NCBI GenBank assembly: GCA_021234155.1
Contig: JAJEKV010000020.1
Span: forward strand, 7,486,563 to 7,550,562
Direction: 5' to 3'
Length of the DNA stretch: 64,000 nucleotides
Origin: Isoetes taiwanensis
Taxonomy: Eukaryota; Streptophyta; Lycopodiopsida; Isoetales; Isoetaceae
Shown here one piece after another: positions 1-12,034 of the stretch. The position numbers and the translations under genes were made by a program. The notes under the pieces are model-generated. The model was not told the origin of the DNA, searched no databases, and saw only the letters and a program-made list of their open reading frames with translations. How positions within the stretch are numbered: position 1 is the first letter of the stretch; the number at the start of each line of letters is the position of its first letter.

Positions 1-2236
1 AGGACCCACAATGCGAAAGCCTCCAAAGATCGCGAATATTTGAATCCAAAGGCTCCAAGTGCAAAAAGCGGTCGCGAGGCTCTTTCACCTTCTGTACACA
101 CATGCGAAAGTGTTCAAATGCATAAATCAAGCTCAACCTCTAGAGCAACCTCTGCCACCTTATAGACACTTGTATGAAATGAAAAATAGCAATGGTTTCC
201 CCCTTCTAGACACCCATCTGAAAGGTTCCAACATGTAAATATTTTAACCCAATATGATTAGATGGTATCACACCCTCTGAATCCCACCTTAAAACTAAGT
301 TGCAAACCTGCTATTTTCTCCTCTCAGGATCTTAAGCAAATATGTGCAAAACCATATATCTTTAAAATCATCATAGTACAAGCATTCCAATGATATGCAT
401 TGCTCCCAAAAGCAGAGTTGCTGCATCAATAGATATGAAGAAAAGTATACAATGCTGGAAAATGGAACAGTGGAAACCCTAAAACCAGAACTGAGAATCT
501 ATTGTTTTTCCTCTGAACTCCTGGCCAAACATCAACAAAATCAAATACCTTTGAAAAGTACTCTGAGAGAGCTTTCCAATGGTGCAAGTTTAAATGAGAA
601 ACCAAGTCCGCGAAGAAATAGATATGAACAAAAATGTAATATGAACCATGAAGTGGTGGTGCAGTAATGAATCTATGGTTTTATGCGATGGAAAAACCAT
701 TCAAACACATGCAAAGTAGATACCTTCAGAAAGATCTCTGAGTGAGATTTCCAAGCGACAAATTTAAGCTAAAACGGAGTTTAAATTCTCCAGATACAAT
801 CTAAAATGTGTGCAACACCACGAGCACGTCAGGGTTTTTATGCCCTCGATTTGCAGCCCGAAAATCTGTATTTTTGGTGTGGAAAGGTTATTCAAATATA
901 TATAAATACATATCAATAAAAAGAACTATGAGATGGCTTTCCAAAGCAATAAATTTCAGCTGAAACATAGTTCTAGATCTCCAGATATGATCAAAAGTGT
1001 TTGGGCACTTCAAGGTTTTTTGGGCCCCCGATTTGTAGCCCGAAAATAAATTTCAGCTGAAAGGGAGTTCCAGATCTCTAGTTATGATTAAAAACGTGAC
1101 CAGCTTTCAGAGCGCCTAAGGTTTCAGAGTGCATATAGAACGATGTTCAAAGCGTAATAAAATATAAAGCTCATGGAATGAACAATGTCCAAAGCGTAAT
1201 AAAGCATAAAGCTCATGGAATGAGAAATATGATACAGTTAAGTCATATAAAAGCACTTGTAGAGGTAGCTTTCAAGAGACAACTTACAACTTTCAAAGGT
1301 GCTTGATTTCTGAAACTATAGTATCAATTCTCCTTTAGTAACAGATGAAGCAACGAGGTTTAGATCATCGCAATAAGATGTAGAAATTTGAAGGTCAAGG
1401 AGGATTTCATTCAAAATTATCGACACAACTTAAATCACATTTGTGTTATAACTCAAAAAAGCACAATGTGAACTTTCAAGAAGTAGAACATGCTTAAAAA
1501 AGGACCTGAATCCTTAAAGCTTCAACAATATCATTCAAAATGTAAGGCTTCAAATGAAAATGAAAGAGAAAAATTGAATTGAATTGAATTTTAACGTCAA
1601 TAATGACCTGAGGTCCTATGACTGGAGTACAAGGTGTGAGCTCAGCTCTTAATACACATTAAAGAATTTACACATATCAGAGCGACTAATTTAGTCACAG
1701 AGCCTGATGAAAGTGATGAAAAAAACCCAAACTTTTAACCTGGAAAAAAATCATTTCACTATTCATTGTATACTCGTATTGCGACCTAATGGAAGCAGTG
1801 TCGATCCGCCTCCATTGGTTGTGCCTTGCATTCTTTGTTGCAATTTGTATCTATTTTCATGCTCCTCAAGTATCTGTTTTAAAGCTTTAGGCATGTGTTC
1901 CGATGTGCCCGTGTCTCTTATTGCTCTCCCCACTCGACTTTCCCATTTCACTGTTCCCCATTTCCTTCTTATTTTCTCGTAAGCCGGACACATGTTCCAC
2001 ACATGCTCCTCATCCTCGATCTCCATTAATTCACATAGAGGACACAATCTTTCTTTCCTTTTCAGTACCGGTCGTTGCCATCTGCCCTGCTCTATCCATG
2101 ATTTGTGATTCGCCATTCTAAATCTGCACAACACCATCCTGATAGCCTTTGAGTGGTTACTATTTGTATATATTTCTTGTCCCATGCTCTCCTTTGAGTT
2201 CATTAGTTCTAGGTACATCTTTAGTTTGATATCTAG
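1..2236 (+). repeat. Direct duplication, copy A (left edge of window)
   Basis: Nearly the whole stretch recurs at 2703-6680 in the same orientation with only scattered substitutions and small indels. Homology runs from the first bases and stops in the LINE 3' fragment: both copies read ctagttgccttt, after which copy A has gtatcc and copy B has agtatt. Most of it is non-coding, with a degenerate motif (cacctta.agacacttgtctgaaag) recurring here and in 2470-2830, so the duplicated block itself looks like part of a decayed tandem array. Small open frames such as the one at 395-667 follow the duplication and show no recognisable domain, so I do not call them genes. Confidence 0.85.
1573..2236 (-). 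mobile_element. LINE 3' end, zinc-knuckle tail (copy A)
   Basis: On the minus strand 2218-1763 encodes 151 residues with a tryptophan-rich stretch followed by a C-x2-C..H..C knuckle (CPLCELMEIEDEEHVWNMCP), the C-terminal signature of the main LINE family of this window (compare 40569-42299). The coding end is followed by a short 3' untranslated stretch and then by (AATTC)n instead of poly(A), at about 1573-1590. There is no reverse transcriptase upstream because the duplication ends there. It is the duplicated twin of 6209-6664, differing by very few residues (Q versus L in SWIEQGRW/SWIELGRW). Confidence 0.75.
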
Positions 2237-4272
2237 TTGCCTTTGTATCCATGAGGCAAGTCAGGGAAGTGTCCCCTTCCAGGATCACAGTGGTTCCATG
2301 GGTGAGCTAGAGAATACGTGCCGCATCAGCGACCCCCGCATCCGTATATTTATACGTATACCGTATAAATACTTGGAATGTCACATCAGCACCATCCACA
2401 TGCATATCAGTAGGGTGGGATGAAGGGACGCAGGGCTTGTCCGGCTCTTCTATCACTGGAGTTGCCATGATTAGGGTATCACCCTACGGACGCTTGTCTA
2501 AAAGCCTCCAAGCACTTTGATCACACACAACCTCTGCCCCTTTCTAAAAGCTTCCACGTGTAAGAAGCAGGCACAGACTTTATCACCTTACAGACACTCG
2601 TCCGAAGTGTGCAAATGCAGAATTTAAGCACAACCTCTAGTGCAACCTCTACCACCTTATAGATGCTTGTCTCAGATGAATAGTGGCAATGATCTCCTCC
2701 TTACAGACCCCTGTCTGAAAGCCTCCAGCATGCGAATATTTGAATCCAAGGCGCTCCAAGTGCAAAAAGCAGGTGCAGGCTCTTTCACCTTACAGACACC
2801 TGTCTGAAAGTGTTCAAATGCATAAATCAAGCGCAACCTCTAGAGCAACCTCTGCCACCTTATAGACACTTGTATGAAATGAAAAATAGCAATGGTTTCC
2901 CCCTTCTAGACACCCATCTGAAAGGTTCCAACATGTAAATATTTTAACCCAATATGATTATTATCACACCCTCTGAATCCCACCTTAAAACTAAGTTGCA
3001 AACCTGCTATTTTCTCCTCTCAGATCTTAAGCAAATATGTGCAAACCATATATCTTTAAAATCATCATAGTACAAGCATTCCAATGATATGCATTGCTCC
3101 CAAAACAGAGCTGCAGATCAATAGATATGAAGAAAAGTATACAATGCTGGAAAATGGAACAGTGGAAACCCTAAAACCAGAACTGAGAATCTATTGTTTT
3201 TCCTCTGAACTCCTGGCCAAACATCAACAAAATCAAATACCTTTGAAAAGTACTCTGAGAGAGCTTTCCAATGGTGCAAGTTTCGTGAGAAACCAAGTCA
3301 CAGAGAAATAGATATGAACAAAAATGTAATATGAACCATGAAGTGGTGGTGCAGGCTGTGAATCTATGGTTTTGCGATGGAAAAACCATTCAAACACATG
3401 CAAAGTAGATACCTTCAGAAAGATCTCTGAGTGAGATTTCCAAGCGACAAATTTAAGCTAAAACGGAGTTTAAATTCTCCAGATACAATCTAAAATGTGT
3501 GCAACACCACGAGCACGTCAGGGTTTTTATGCCCTCGATTTGCAGCCCGAAAATCTGTATTTTTGGTGTGGAAAGGTTATTCAAATATATATAAATACAT
3601 ATCAATAAAAAGAACTATGAGATGGCTTTCCAAAGCAATAAATTTCAGCTGAAACATAGTTCTAGATCTCCAGATATGATCAAAAGTGTTTGGGCACTTC
3701 AAGGTTTTTTGGGCCCCCGATTTGTAGCCCGAAAATAAATTTCAGCTGAAAGGGAGTTCCAAATCTCTAGTTATGATTAAAAACGTGACCAGCTTTCAGA
3801 GCGCCTAAGGTTTCAGAGTGCATATAGAACGATGTTCAAAGCGTAATAAAATATAAAGCTCATGGAATGAACAATGTCCAAAGCAACCAACATATAACTA
3901 CCAACAACCAACATATAACAACCAACATATAACTACCATTGACATTAATTAACACAACCATTGAATCCAATACATTTAAATTAAAATCCCCCTTAAACCC
4001 CCTTTGGTTTGGGTGCATATTCACACGGGGGGTGACTCCGGGCAACGAGAGCTGTTGGATAGGCATATTCACCCCTTGTTCCTTAATCTACACCGTACGT
4101 AAAGTTCCTCGTTTGTGGGGTATGCAAGTACAAATTTTGCTATACAATATAACAAGATTCGCAAAATAGTATAAGATTTCAAGCGGAATACTATATGGTG
4201 TTGTTTTCGTACGTGCATAATGTAATATAATTATATACGCTATTAAAGCATTTTAATTAGAAATTTATTGAG

Positions 4273-4428
4273 TTATTGCTCTACACGTTCGTTGATTTGC
4301 GCCTCGACAGCTTCAACGACATCTTCTTGTGGAGGATAGTTTATCTCGTACGTGATGCCTTCTGCTTGCATGACTCCCATTCGTGATGTTGAGCCTGCGC
4401 CTTGTCTATTTCGTGCCATTCGTCTCAT
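4273..4428 (-). CDS. Small 51-codon ORF inside element X, unknown function
   Basis: The minus strand from the ATG at 4428 to the TAA at 4273 encodes 51 residues: a basic N-terminus (MRRMARNRQGAG) followed by an acidic, glutamate-rich end (EDVVEAVEAQINERVEQ). The composition is coding-like and it ends cleanly, and an intron acceptor cannot be excluded just upstream, so it could be the last exon of a larger lost gene. I do not recognise the family. Its position inside the insertion suggests an element-encoded peptide rather than a host gene. Chance is a real alternative because the frame is so short. Confidence 0.25.
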   Translation of the reverse strand: MRRMARNRQGAGSTSRMGVMQAEGITYEINYPPQEDVVEAVEAQINERVEQ

Positions 4429-4751
4429 TGTAATAGTTGCAATTGTTCTCTATCATTAAAGAAACAACACAAGGTTAGAAGAAAAAGAGTAACACAAGCT
4501 TATAATTTTAATTGTGTATTTAGTTATAATGGTGGAAGGGTTATTTTTTTTTGTTCAGAGGAATGAATGATGGTTACGAAGGGGCGGGCCATTTCTCGTT
4601 TCAAAGTTTCTACGAAAATAGAAAAACAAATTTAGGTTAGGGTTTTCGACATGTCTGAGGGCCGGATTCTGTTGAGGTGTTGCGTTCGCAGGAGGTAAGC
4701 ATGGTCGAATGTGGTAGATGGAGCAAGCACACCGACTATCATGAAGCTTCT

Positions 4752-4980
4752 GGCATGCAGATTGCTACATATTCAGGCAGGAGTTTCGGTTTGAACAGTG
4801 CAACAGTGGATGTTCGGCCCTGCCATGCAGGTTTCTGCTGTTCAGAACTGCCGGATTGAAGGGTGCAACAGTGGGAAGTCTGGCATGCAGATTGTAATGC
4901 TACATATTATTGGAGTTTCGGATTGGCCCTGCCATGCTTGTTTTTGTGTGCAGAAGTCCCGAATTAAAGAGTGCTGGATT
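4752..4980. repeat. Degenerate tandem duplication, ~120-bp unit
   Basis: Two adjacent units share the order ggcatgcagattg, ggagtttcgg, ggccctgccatgc, then a cagaa-containing stretch and ggattgaag. The first unit runs to about 4860 and the second to about 4980. No protein domain can be read across it; the overlapping short frames on both strands look accidental. Confidence 0.55.
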
Positions 4981-6019
4981 GAAGAAAAGGATTGGGACTT
5001 GCATGTCGATTGACGGTATGGGAGGCTGGATATTATGGGCTCCAATTCTGAACTAAGGCGCAAATTCTAAGCAGATGGGAGGTTCCACTTTACCATGCTA
5101 GAATTTTCCCTGCACGTTTCGGATCCTGAGAACCAACAGCAGATAACACAACACAAAGAAGAATACGTTTTAAGAAGAACGTTTTAAGAAGAAGAATATG
5201 TTATAAGAAGAAGAATACGTTTTAAGAACAACGTTTCATGCATTATTCCAATATGTAGATCTGCCATGAAACAGAATGAAACAGAAGAACGCATTCTCTT
5301 GTGAATGCTGGCTAATTCCAAATAAGATTTAAACAGAAAACATTGTTAGCAAACAAAACAGCACAAACTTCCATACCACAATTGTTGGATGAGGGAGACG
5401 GATCAACAGGTCGGAACACACAAGAGCCTTTGAGAGAACAGAAGTTTGCTGGATTCATGCATATGAATGAGGAGCTGAAGATAAAGAACCGTTAGATTGT
5501 TAGAGCTAATCCACATCAACGCTCCAAAAAAGCCGCACTCTAGAAATACTATTTAGTATGGCCCAATGAATACAGCACTGAAATCATAGGAAAACCATGC
5601 AAAAAAGCGTACAAAATCACAAAAACAACCCCCTGTTATAATGCTACATATAGCTCATGGAATGAGAAATATGATACAGTTAAGTCATATAAAAGCACTT
5701 GTAGAGGTAGCTTTCAAGAGACAACTTACAACTTTCAAAGGTGCTTGATTTCTGAAACTATAGTATCAATTCTCCTTTAGTAACAGATGAAGCAACGAGG
5801 TTTAGATCATCGCAAGAAGACGTAGAAATTTGAAGGTCAAGGAGGATTTCATTCAAAATTATCGACACAACTTAAATCACATTTGTGTTATAACTCAAAA
5901 AAGCACAATGTGAACTTTCAAGAAGTAGAACATGCTTAAAAAAGGACCTGAATCCTTAAAGCTTCAACAATATCATTCAAAATGTAAGGCTTCAAATGAA
6001 AATGAAAGAGAAAAATTGA

Positions 6020-7607
6020 ATTGAATTGAATGGATTTTAATGTTAATAATGGCTCGAGGCCCTATGACTGGAGGACAAGGTTTGAGCTCGGCTCCTAACA
6101 CCCGTTAAAGAATTTACATATATCAGGACGATTAATTTAGTCACAGAGCCTAGTGAAAATGATGAAAAAAACCCAAACTTTTAACCTGGAAAAAAATCAT
6201 TTCACTATTCATTGTATACTCGTATTGCGACCTAATGGAAGCAGTGTCGATCCGCCTCCATTGGTTGTGCCTTGCATTCTTTGTTGCAATTTGTATCTAT
6301 TTTCATGCTCCTCAAGTATCTGTTTTAAAGCTTTAGGCATGTGTTCCGATGTGCCCGTGTCTCTTATTGCTCTCCCCACTCGACTTTCCCATTTCACTGT
6401 TCCCCATTTCCTTCTTATTTTCTCGTAAGCCGGACACATGTTCCACACATGCTCCTCATCCTCGATCTCCATTAATTCACATAGAGGACACAATCTTTCT
6501 TTCCTTTTCAGTACCGGTCGTTGCCATCTGCCCAGCTCTATCCATGATTTGTGATTCGCCATTCTAAATCTGCACAACACCATCCTGATAGCCTTTGAGT
6601 GGTTACTATTTGTATATATTTCTTGTCCCATGCTCTCCTTTGAGTTCATTAGTTCTAGGTACATCTTTAGTTTGATATCTAGTTGCCTTTAGTATTCTCT
6701 TTTGTAAGTCTCCCCATCCCCATTTAGTATTCTATTTTTTACTTCCTCCTAGAGGTCACATCCCAGTTTGGCTACCCATTTTTGAAGTTCCAATATTTAG
6801 CCTCCCTTCTCTTCCCTTGCCATCTCTATTGATGCCACTATGGCTTGCCTTACCAGTTTGTTTCTCGACATGTATACCATATTTCTGCTCAGAAATGCGA
6901 TTACCCTTTCTAGTTCTATAACTTCCAACGGAATTATCACTGTCTGATAGAGTGTTATCGTTGCTGGGGTGGACTTCTTTATCCCTAATTCCCTGCACTG
7001 AAAGTGTCTGATCAGACCCTCCCCCTTATTCGACTTCCCTTGCATAGTGCTACCACGTTATACCTCGATTCCATACAATATAGTCGGCGTGACCGTCATT
7101 TTGAACAATTGATTCTTCACCCCCCAGTCTATTATATTTTGTTGCGCGCAAATTGACTGCATCCCATAGTAATTTTTTATTGCTACCTGCCATCTCTCTT
7201 CCAATCCCTATTTCCATGTCCGTTTACTTGTTGTTTTGTATCCTAAATACTTATATTCCTCTGTTCTTTCAATTGTCTGACCCATGTAAACTTCCTTTCC
7301 GGCCCTCTCCATTTTCCCAAAGCTGATGATCTTTGTTTTTTCTATGTTCACTGCCAACCCCTTTTTTGACAAAATTCTTCTAATATCCTCACGAGGTCCT
7401 TGAGGCAATTCTGCTTTAGGTTAACAAGATCAGATCATCGGCATATAGCATGCTTGGTATTTTGATATTTCCAACTAAGGGAGCTTTCTTGTCTCCTCCT
7501 TGCCTTCTTATAAATTCTTCTAATGCATCTATGTATAGTATAAATATCTTCGGTGAGAGCCTTGGAAAATACATGCAACGAGTACACACAATAACTAGAT
7601 GCTGCAC
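6020..7607 (-). mobile_element. 5'-truncated, frame-broken LINE
   Basis: Reading the minus strand from 7607, a reverse-transcriptase core appears: LSPKIFILYIDALEEF, then SMLYADDLILL with the catalytic YADD (7416-7607). After a frameshift comes the thumb region with KTKIISFG and EYKYLGYKT (7208-7408), then a badly decayed connector, and finally the C-terminal zinc-knuckle segment (6209-6664). The copy starts abruptly inside the RT domain near 7565, so fingers and endonuclease are absent, as in 5'-truncated LINE insertions. The 3' end carries an (AATTC)n tail near 6020-6033. It is not functional: at least three frame breaks separate the pieces. Confidence 0.8.
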
Positions 7608-7642
7608 TTGGCTTGTAAGCTAAGGTCCTGGGTTTGCTACCT
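7597..7642 (+). repeat. Degenerate tRNA-like segment
   Basis: The stretch tgcacttggcttgtaagc followed by aaggtcctgggtttgctacc resembles the A-box arm and the T-arm/B-box of a tRNA or tRNA-derived SINE head. The B-box lacks the usual GTTCGA core (it reads GTTTGC) and I could not fold a full cloverleaf. It may be an old SINE head lying against the LINE truncation point. Confidence 0.25.
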
Positions 7643-8205
7643 ATTTATATATTTCTTATTAGCCATAATGACTATAGCTAAACTTGCTCAAAACTAATCC
7701 CAAAACTTTCTGTGATTAAGCTAAACTCTACAAATTTTTCCTCTTATATTTTTTAGCACTTGGATAAACTAACCCGAAATTCGTTCCAAATTTTTTTGTG
7801 GTGTGGGCACGGAAAACATTAAGCTAAAAGCTATTTTTTCCAATTGTTTCTATTTATTTTAGCCTCCTTTTTATGGATACATATTAAAAAAATGCCAGCT
7901 AGCTAAGTCTAGACCTCAAATTATTCCATGGATGATAGAAAATAAATTATCAGTTATATTTCTTGAACATACTTTAGATAAACTAGCTCCAAACGCGTTC
8001 AATCCGTTGTTTTTTTTAACCTTTTTTATGTTTCGAATATTATTTCAAAAATTTCCCTTATTTTTATACCCAGAAATGGCATCTCCATTTTATATTTGGG
8101 CACTTTTCTTATTTTGACCTTCGGGCACCTAACATAGTATGAATTTACCTATAACAATTTTTTTTTCAATTAGTGTAATTGCAAGTAATTAGTAGAATTG
8201 ATCCA
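7643..8205. other. AT-rich spacer
   Basis: The sequence is AT-rich with the recurring motif agctaaac/ttagcac, similar in flavour to 38160-38420. There is no gene or recognisable element; the open frame near 7932-8117 is low-complexity and hydrophobic by composition only. Confidence 0.5.
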
Positions 8206-11200
8206 TTAGGGCGGATTTGGGGTCTGAAAATGGCCTCCTATCAGTCATTCCACGTCATATTTCTGCTCCTTTTTTCCCATGCCACCTAGGATACCAAAAT
8301 CTCATCATTACAGATTTACTTGGAATATTCTCCCGGAATAAGGGGGATTGCGCATTCATGGCGCCATATGTATTTAATTCTGTTGGTTGTCAGACAGGCT
8401 GATGCAACATGTGGCGCTTCTAAAAAGCCACTTGCATTATAGCATACCGGCAACTCATGACGGTGCCTCTTGGTTTGTCAGATACCAAGCGTGCGTGTCA
8501 TCGATTCTTGCGCTATTTTCATTTAGAGGCCATGGCCATACAAGCTTCCCGCCTTCCACATTTCAAAATTTGAATGTGTAGGTTGAAGCTTTGTATCGAA
8601 CTTTCATTTCGGTATTTGCCATGGGCCGCTGCGCTTTATGGGTGGTTCACATGGAGAAGTTTAGGCCCTCCATTGAGTTCTCGCAGAGTCAAGATCGATT
8701 AAAAATTCAATTGCAGCATCAGCTACGCCAAGTTGGATCTTGCAAGGGCTGATTTTCCAAAACGGGGCTGAATTTTTTGCCTCAGCCCAAGTTCGGGCAT
8801 GATTCGTCCATGTGAACCCAGCATTAACCGGGATCTTTACTTCATTCCAATACAGGCTTCCCGGCCCCTACAATTCGAAATTTGAATTTGCTTAATGTAT
8901 AAAAGCATGGATTGTAGGAGAATGGACTTTTCGATTTCCATATGCACGTTGCAAATTTCAAAAAACGAGGTTAGTACGCAGGGCGTTCGGCTCACCTGCA
9001 GCGGCTTTTATCTTTGGGGGCATACAAATTGTACACCTTCATTTCGCGCCGTGCGATCCACGCAGTATGGAAGCTCCAAATGATGTGTGGATAAGGATCC
9101 AACTGACTCCGAATATGCTCCAGTCTTCAATCGCAAAAAAGGAGGTCTAAAAAATAAGAACTTAGACCTCGACGTGTTGTGTCTTGCAGGCTCAAAAAGT
9201 GTCGACATCTGGGCGGATGGCAGTTTATATCCATTGGATCCGTTGAGTGGCAAGAAACCGTCATTTCAGGACGTTTCAAGTTTAGTCCGATTTTATGGTG
9301 ACGGTAACTCTGGCCTCTATTCTATTCTATTCCTAGGATATTGTGAGAGATTGAGAGAGGATGAAGGCATTCGGAATCGAATACAGTTCCTTGAGATGAG
9401 CTGCTTCCGATAAGGAAGGGGAAATGTCCGTGAAGATGCTAATAAATGACATTATACTTTGCAATGCGAAGGGTTTATACATTCTTGAAGTACAAAGGTT
9501 ATGGTGTTTGTGTTTAGATACCTCTAATACAAGAAGTCTTTGACTACTTTTAACAATAGATTCCTTTAAAAATCTATTGCTATTTAAATTATAGCAAAAA
9601 TGAGTCTTGAAACTCTTTAAGTAGTAGAAGAACTCTTTGACTAGTTATCCATTTGATGACCATTTTTTAAGAAAATATGATATGTGACATTCTTATATGC
9701 AAACATTCATAAAATTTATGAACATTGAAGGTCAAAGCCATCCTTGTTTAAAGAGGATCATATGATGCGAAATCTTCATGCTTGTTGAAGTAATTGCATA
9801 TAAGAAATTACCGTGTGATCCTTTTGTAAAAAAGTAAATAGAAACACAAATATTGAACTTACAACTTAGCGTAAACAAATAGTATTTTAATAAACCAACA
9901 CTTTATATACTAACACTTTACACTTTAAATAAGATATTTCTTTCTTTCCTTTTACTTGAAAGCTATTTTTTTTTTTTCAAGATGGATCACACCAAGCGAA
10001 TAATACATATGCAAAAAAAAGGGACACACTAAATTCGCATGGTGTGATCCACTTTCTTATTTGTTGTCAAATTAAAATTAAACACAAGTACCCCTTCTCA
10101 TTTAATGCTTTACCACCCCAAGTGCATAAAGTTATTAGTCCTTTTCAAAGAGCATATCTTTTTTTAAGAAAGATCACATCAAGCATCCTATTTGCATCTA
10201 AAATACTTTACCAACTCTAGTAGTACATAAAGTTATTAGCCCTTTTCAAAAAGCAAACACTTTATCAATAAATGAGCACGTCACATATCCACACTTAACT
10301 TCAAATAAGACACATATATATTTCTTTTATTAAAAGATAATCAAAGTAATTTTACTATAGGAAGTCATCTTTTTTTCCAAAAGATCACACCAAGCTTAAT
10401 TTTGTATAAGCTAAAAGGTTGGAATATACTAAATTAAAGGTGTGATCCACTTTCTTGTTTGTTGTCAATAGATAATAACACCAAGTCCCTCATCAATAGT
10501 CTCCCATTTGCATATAAAATATATATCATTCCAAGTTATATTATGTTTTATGAACTAAACTTTTTCAAAGAGGGTCCCAAAGCAAAATACAAACACTTAA
10601 TCAATAAGCCAACACTTTACCAACAACCAAAGCTTTATTAAATAAGATTTTTATGTTATTTTATCAAACCTAACAATGTTTCCATATGTGACACTTTGAG
10701 TTAACTGATTCAAAGGCTCATGAAAGCGACATTTTATACAATATGTCTTTGGAGCTTTTGTGTCGTGGCATTAGTAAACACCTCTAATGGAGCAAATATT
10801 TTGTAATTCATTTTTTCAACAACCCTGGATGCACGTCTTATCAAACATTTCTTCATTGCAAGGACACCATTCTCATAACTTTGAGGCTTGCACAATTCGC
10901 TTAAACGAGGTCATGGGACGACTTTCAAGCTCGGCTCCCACAACTTTACAACGTAAAACTAGATGCCCATTGCCCTGAATGTATATCTTGGAAAAGCATG
11001 TCTCTTATGTCCATATGTTAGACAACAACGATGCTAGTAATGCTTTTCCCTAGTCTCAAATCCCCGACATCTGATAAATATAGCCCAAAGAAAAATATTT
11101 GATTCAGTGAGTGAATATAAATCAAGAAGAGGGAAGAAAAAAGAAGCAAGGATCACATGACGCGAAATCTCACTACACATTTACAAAGTGCATATGCATT

Positions 11201-12034
11201 TTTGCATGGTGTGATCCATGTATTATTGAGGGTGCAAATTTGCAAATATCCTCCTCTTCAAATCCCTTCCCCCCTCCCTCCCTTCCTTTTTTTTTTGCAA
11301 TATACTATCCATAGCATTTATTTTGAACCCTATAGTTCTACCTATTCATTGTGTATGAATGTCGCTCCGGCGATGTAACTCCATAGTCACCCTTCGTTAA
11401 GGATAGCATTCTCACCCACGAGCCTATGGATAGATATCCTTCCACCGTTAGATCGATCGGTCGTTGAATTGTAAGAATGAATGGCAGGGAGCAATACGAT
11501 GAATGGGAAGAGCTGAAAAGTAGGAAAACTTCAGAATGAAAATTTGGGTAGTAAAAACATGGCATGTAACGTACGTTTGCTTGTTCGCACATCGCCTCGC
11601 CGTTGTTGCTTAACTCTATGCTCGCCCCGCAAAAACACAGACACTATTGGAGACTTGGATTCCAAATGAAGAGCGAAGGCGGAGAGGATGCACATAGTGG
11701 CGCTAATGTGAACAATGGAAATCTTGGTGCCAAAATTTGATAAGGTGGTTGGTGCATGTGGGAATGCGCACAGTAGGCGGGAAAAGTAGCCATTATTTTG
11801 GTCCGCGATACGATTTTCGAAAAATGCGGGCCATTAATGTGGTTGCAATGAATGCACAAACATGTCCTATGAAATTTTGCCATGTGGATGCCAAGTAAGC
11901 CTGCTCCTCTTTCTACTTGCCAACTAATACTGACTTTGGAAAAAAATGCGCAAACATCATTGGTCGCGAGAAACATGACGTGGAATTCTGGCATCCAAGA
12001 TATGGGCCATTTTGAGACCCCAAATCCGCCCTAA
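8206..12034. mobile_element. 3.8-kb element with terminal inverted repeats
   Basis: The left end (ttagggcggatttggggtct, from 8206) is matched by its reverse complement ending at 12034. The match continues inward for about 70 bp through the shared attccacgtcat motif, with small gaps. No transposase domain is readable inside, so it looks non-autonomous or badly decayed. The interior includes an open frame at 9087-9413 without ATG or recognised domain, a highly AT-rich core, and four stem-loops of about 67 nt. Flanking bases give no convincing target-site duplication (tgatcca left, tgcgtcg right), so the superfamily is undetermined. TTA/TAA at the ends could suggest a PIF/Harbinger relative, but the flanks are not a direct repeat. 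Confidence 0.65.
9755..11217. repeat. Four spaced stem-loops, GGATCACA..TGTGATCC
   Basis: Stem-loops lie at 9755-9821, 9984-10050, 10383-10448 and 11150-11217, lengths 67, 67, 66 and 68 nt. The best, 9984-10050, has 17 of 18 pairing positions (ggatcacaccaagcgaat against attcgcatggtgtgatcc). A half-copy (agatcacatcaagc) lies near 10167. Between them recur aataagacac-like and acaaacactttat-like stretches, so a longer degenerate unit of a few hundred bases carries each hairpin. Confidence 0.65.

Larger units (their letters stand above)
3885..5651. mobile_element. Element X, 1.77-kb insertion in copy B
   Basis: Comparison with copy A defines this insertion almost to the base. Its left 420 bp belongs to a family also seen at 22428-22564, inverted at 22745-22881, and at 48290-48610; the hallmark is a block reading gggtgcatattcacacgggg. 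Its right end (5535-5650) is the reverse complement of 13333-13445 and shares gtatttctagagtgc with 22896-22930. The interior holds a small minus-strand reading frame (4273-4428), a tandem duplication (4752-4980) and aagaagaatacg-type repeats near 5160-5240. I cannot see a clear TIR or target duplication, so its class is open: non-autonomous DNA element, foldback derivative or Helitron-like. Confidence 0.6.
2703..6680 (+). repeat. Direct duplication, copy B (split by an insertion)
   Basis: This is the second copy of the block at 1-2236. It matches copy A up to about 3884, is interrupted until about 5651, then matches again to about 6680. Beyond that point copy B continues into more LINE coding sequence that copy A lacks, so copy A looks like the truncated product, or the duplication broke inside the LINE. 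The interruption must be younger than the duplication because copy A has an uninterrupted site at 1180-1215. Confidence 0.85.

Noticed and set aside
395-667. Open frame of 90 codons repeated at 3084-3311
   Set aside because: It follows from the large duplication. The frame is not preserved at its end between copies and the protein shows no domain; not called a gene.
3860-4072. Minus-strand frame with SLPGVTPRVNMHPNQRGFKG, also at 22391-22576
   Set aside because: It lies in the conserved end block of element X and is destroyed in the 48290-48610 copy. Conservation is explained by repeat homology rather than coding.
8895-9413. Open frames near the left part of the TIR element
   Set aside because: The longest begins without ATG and contains no recognisable transposase motif; kept only as part of the element description.
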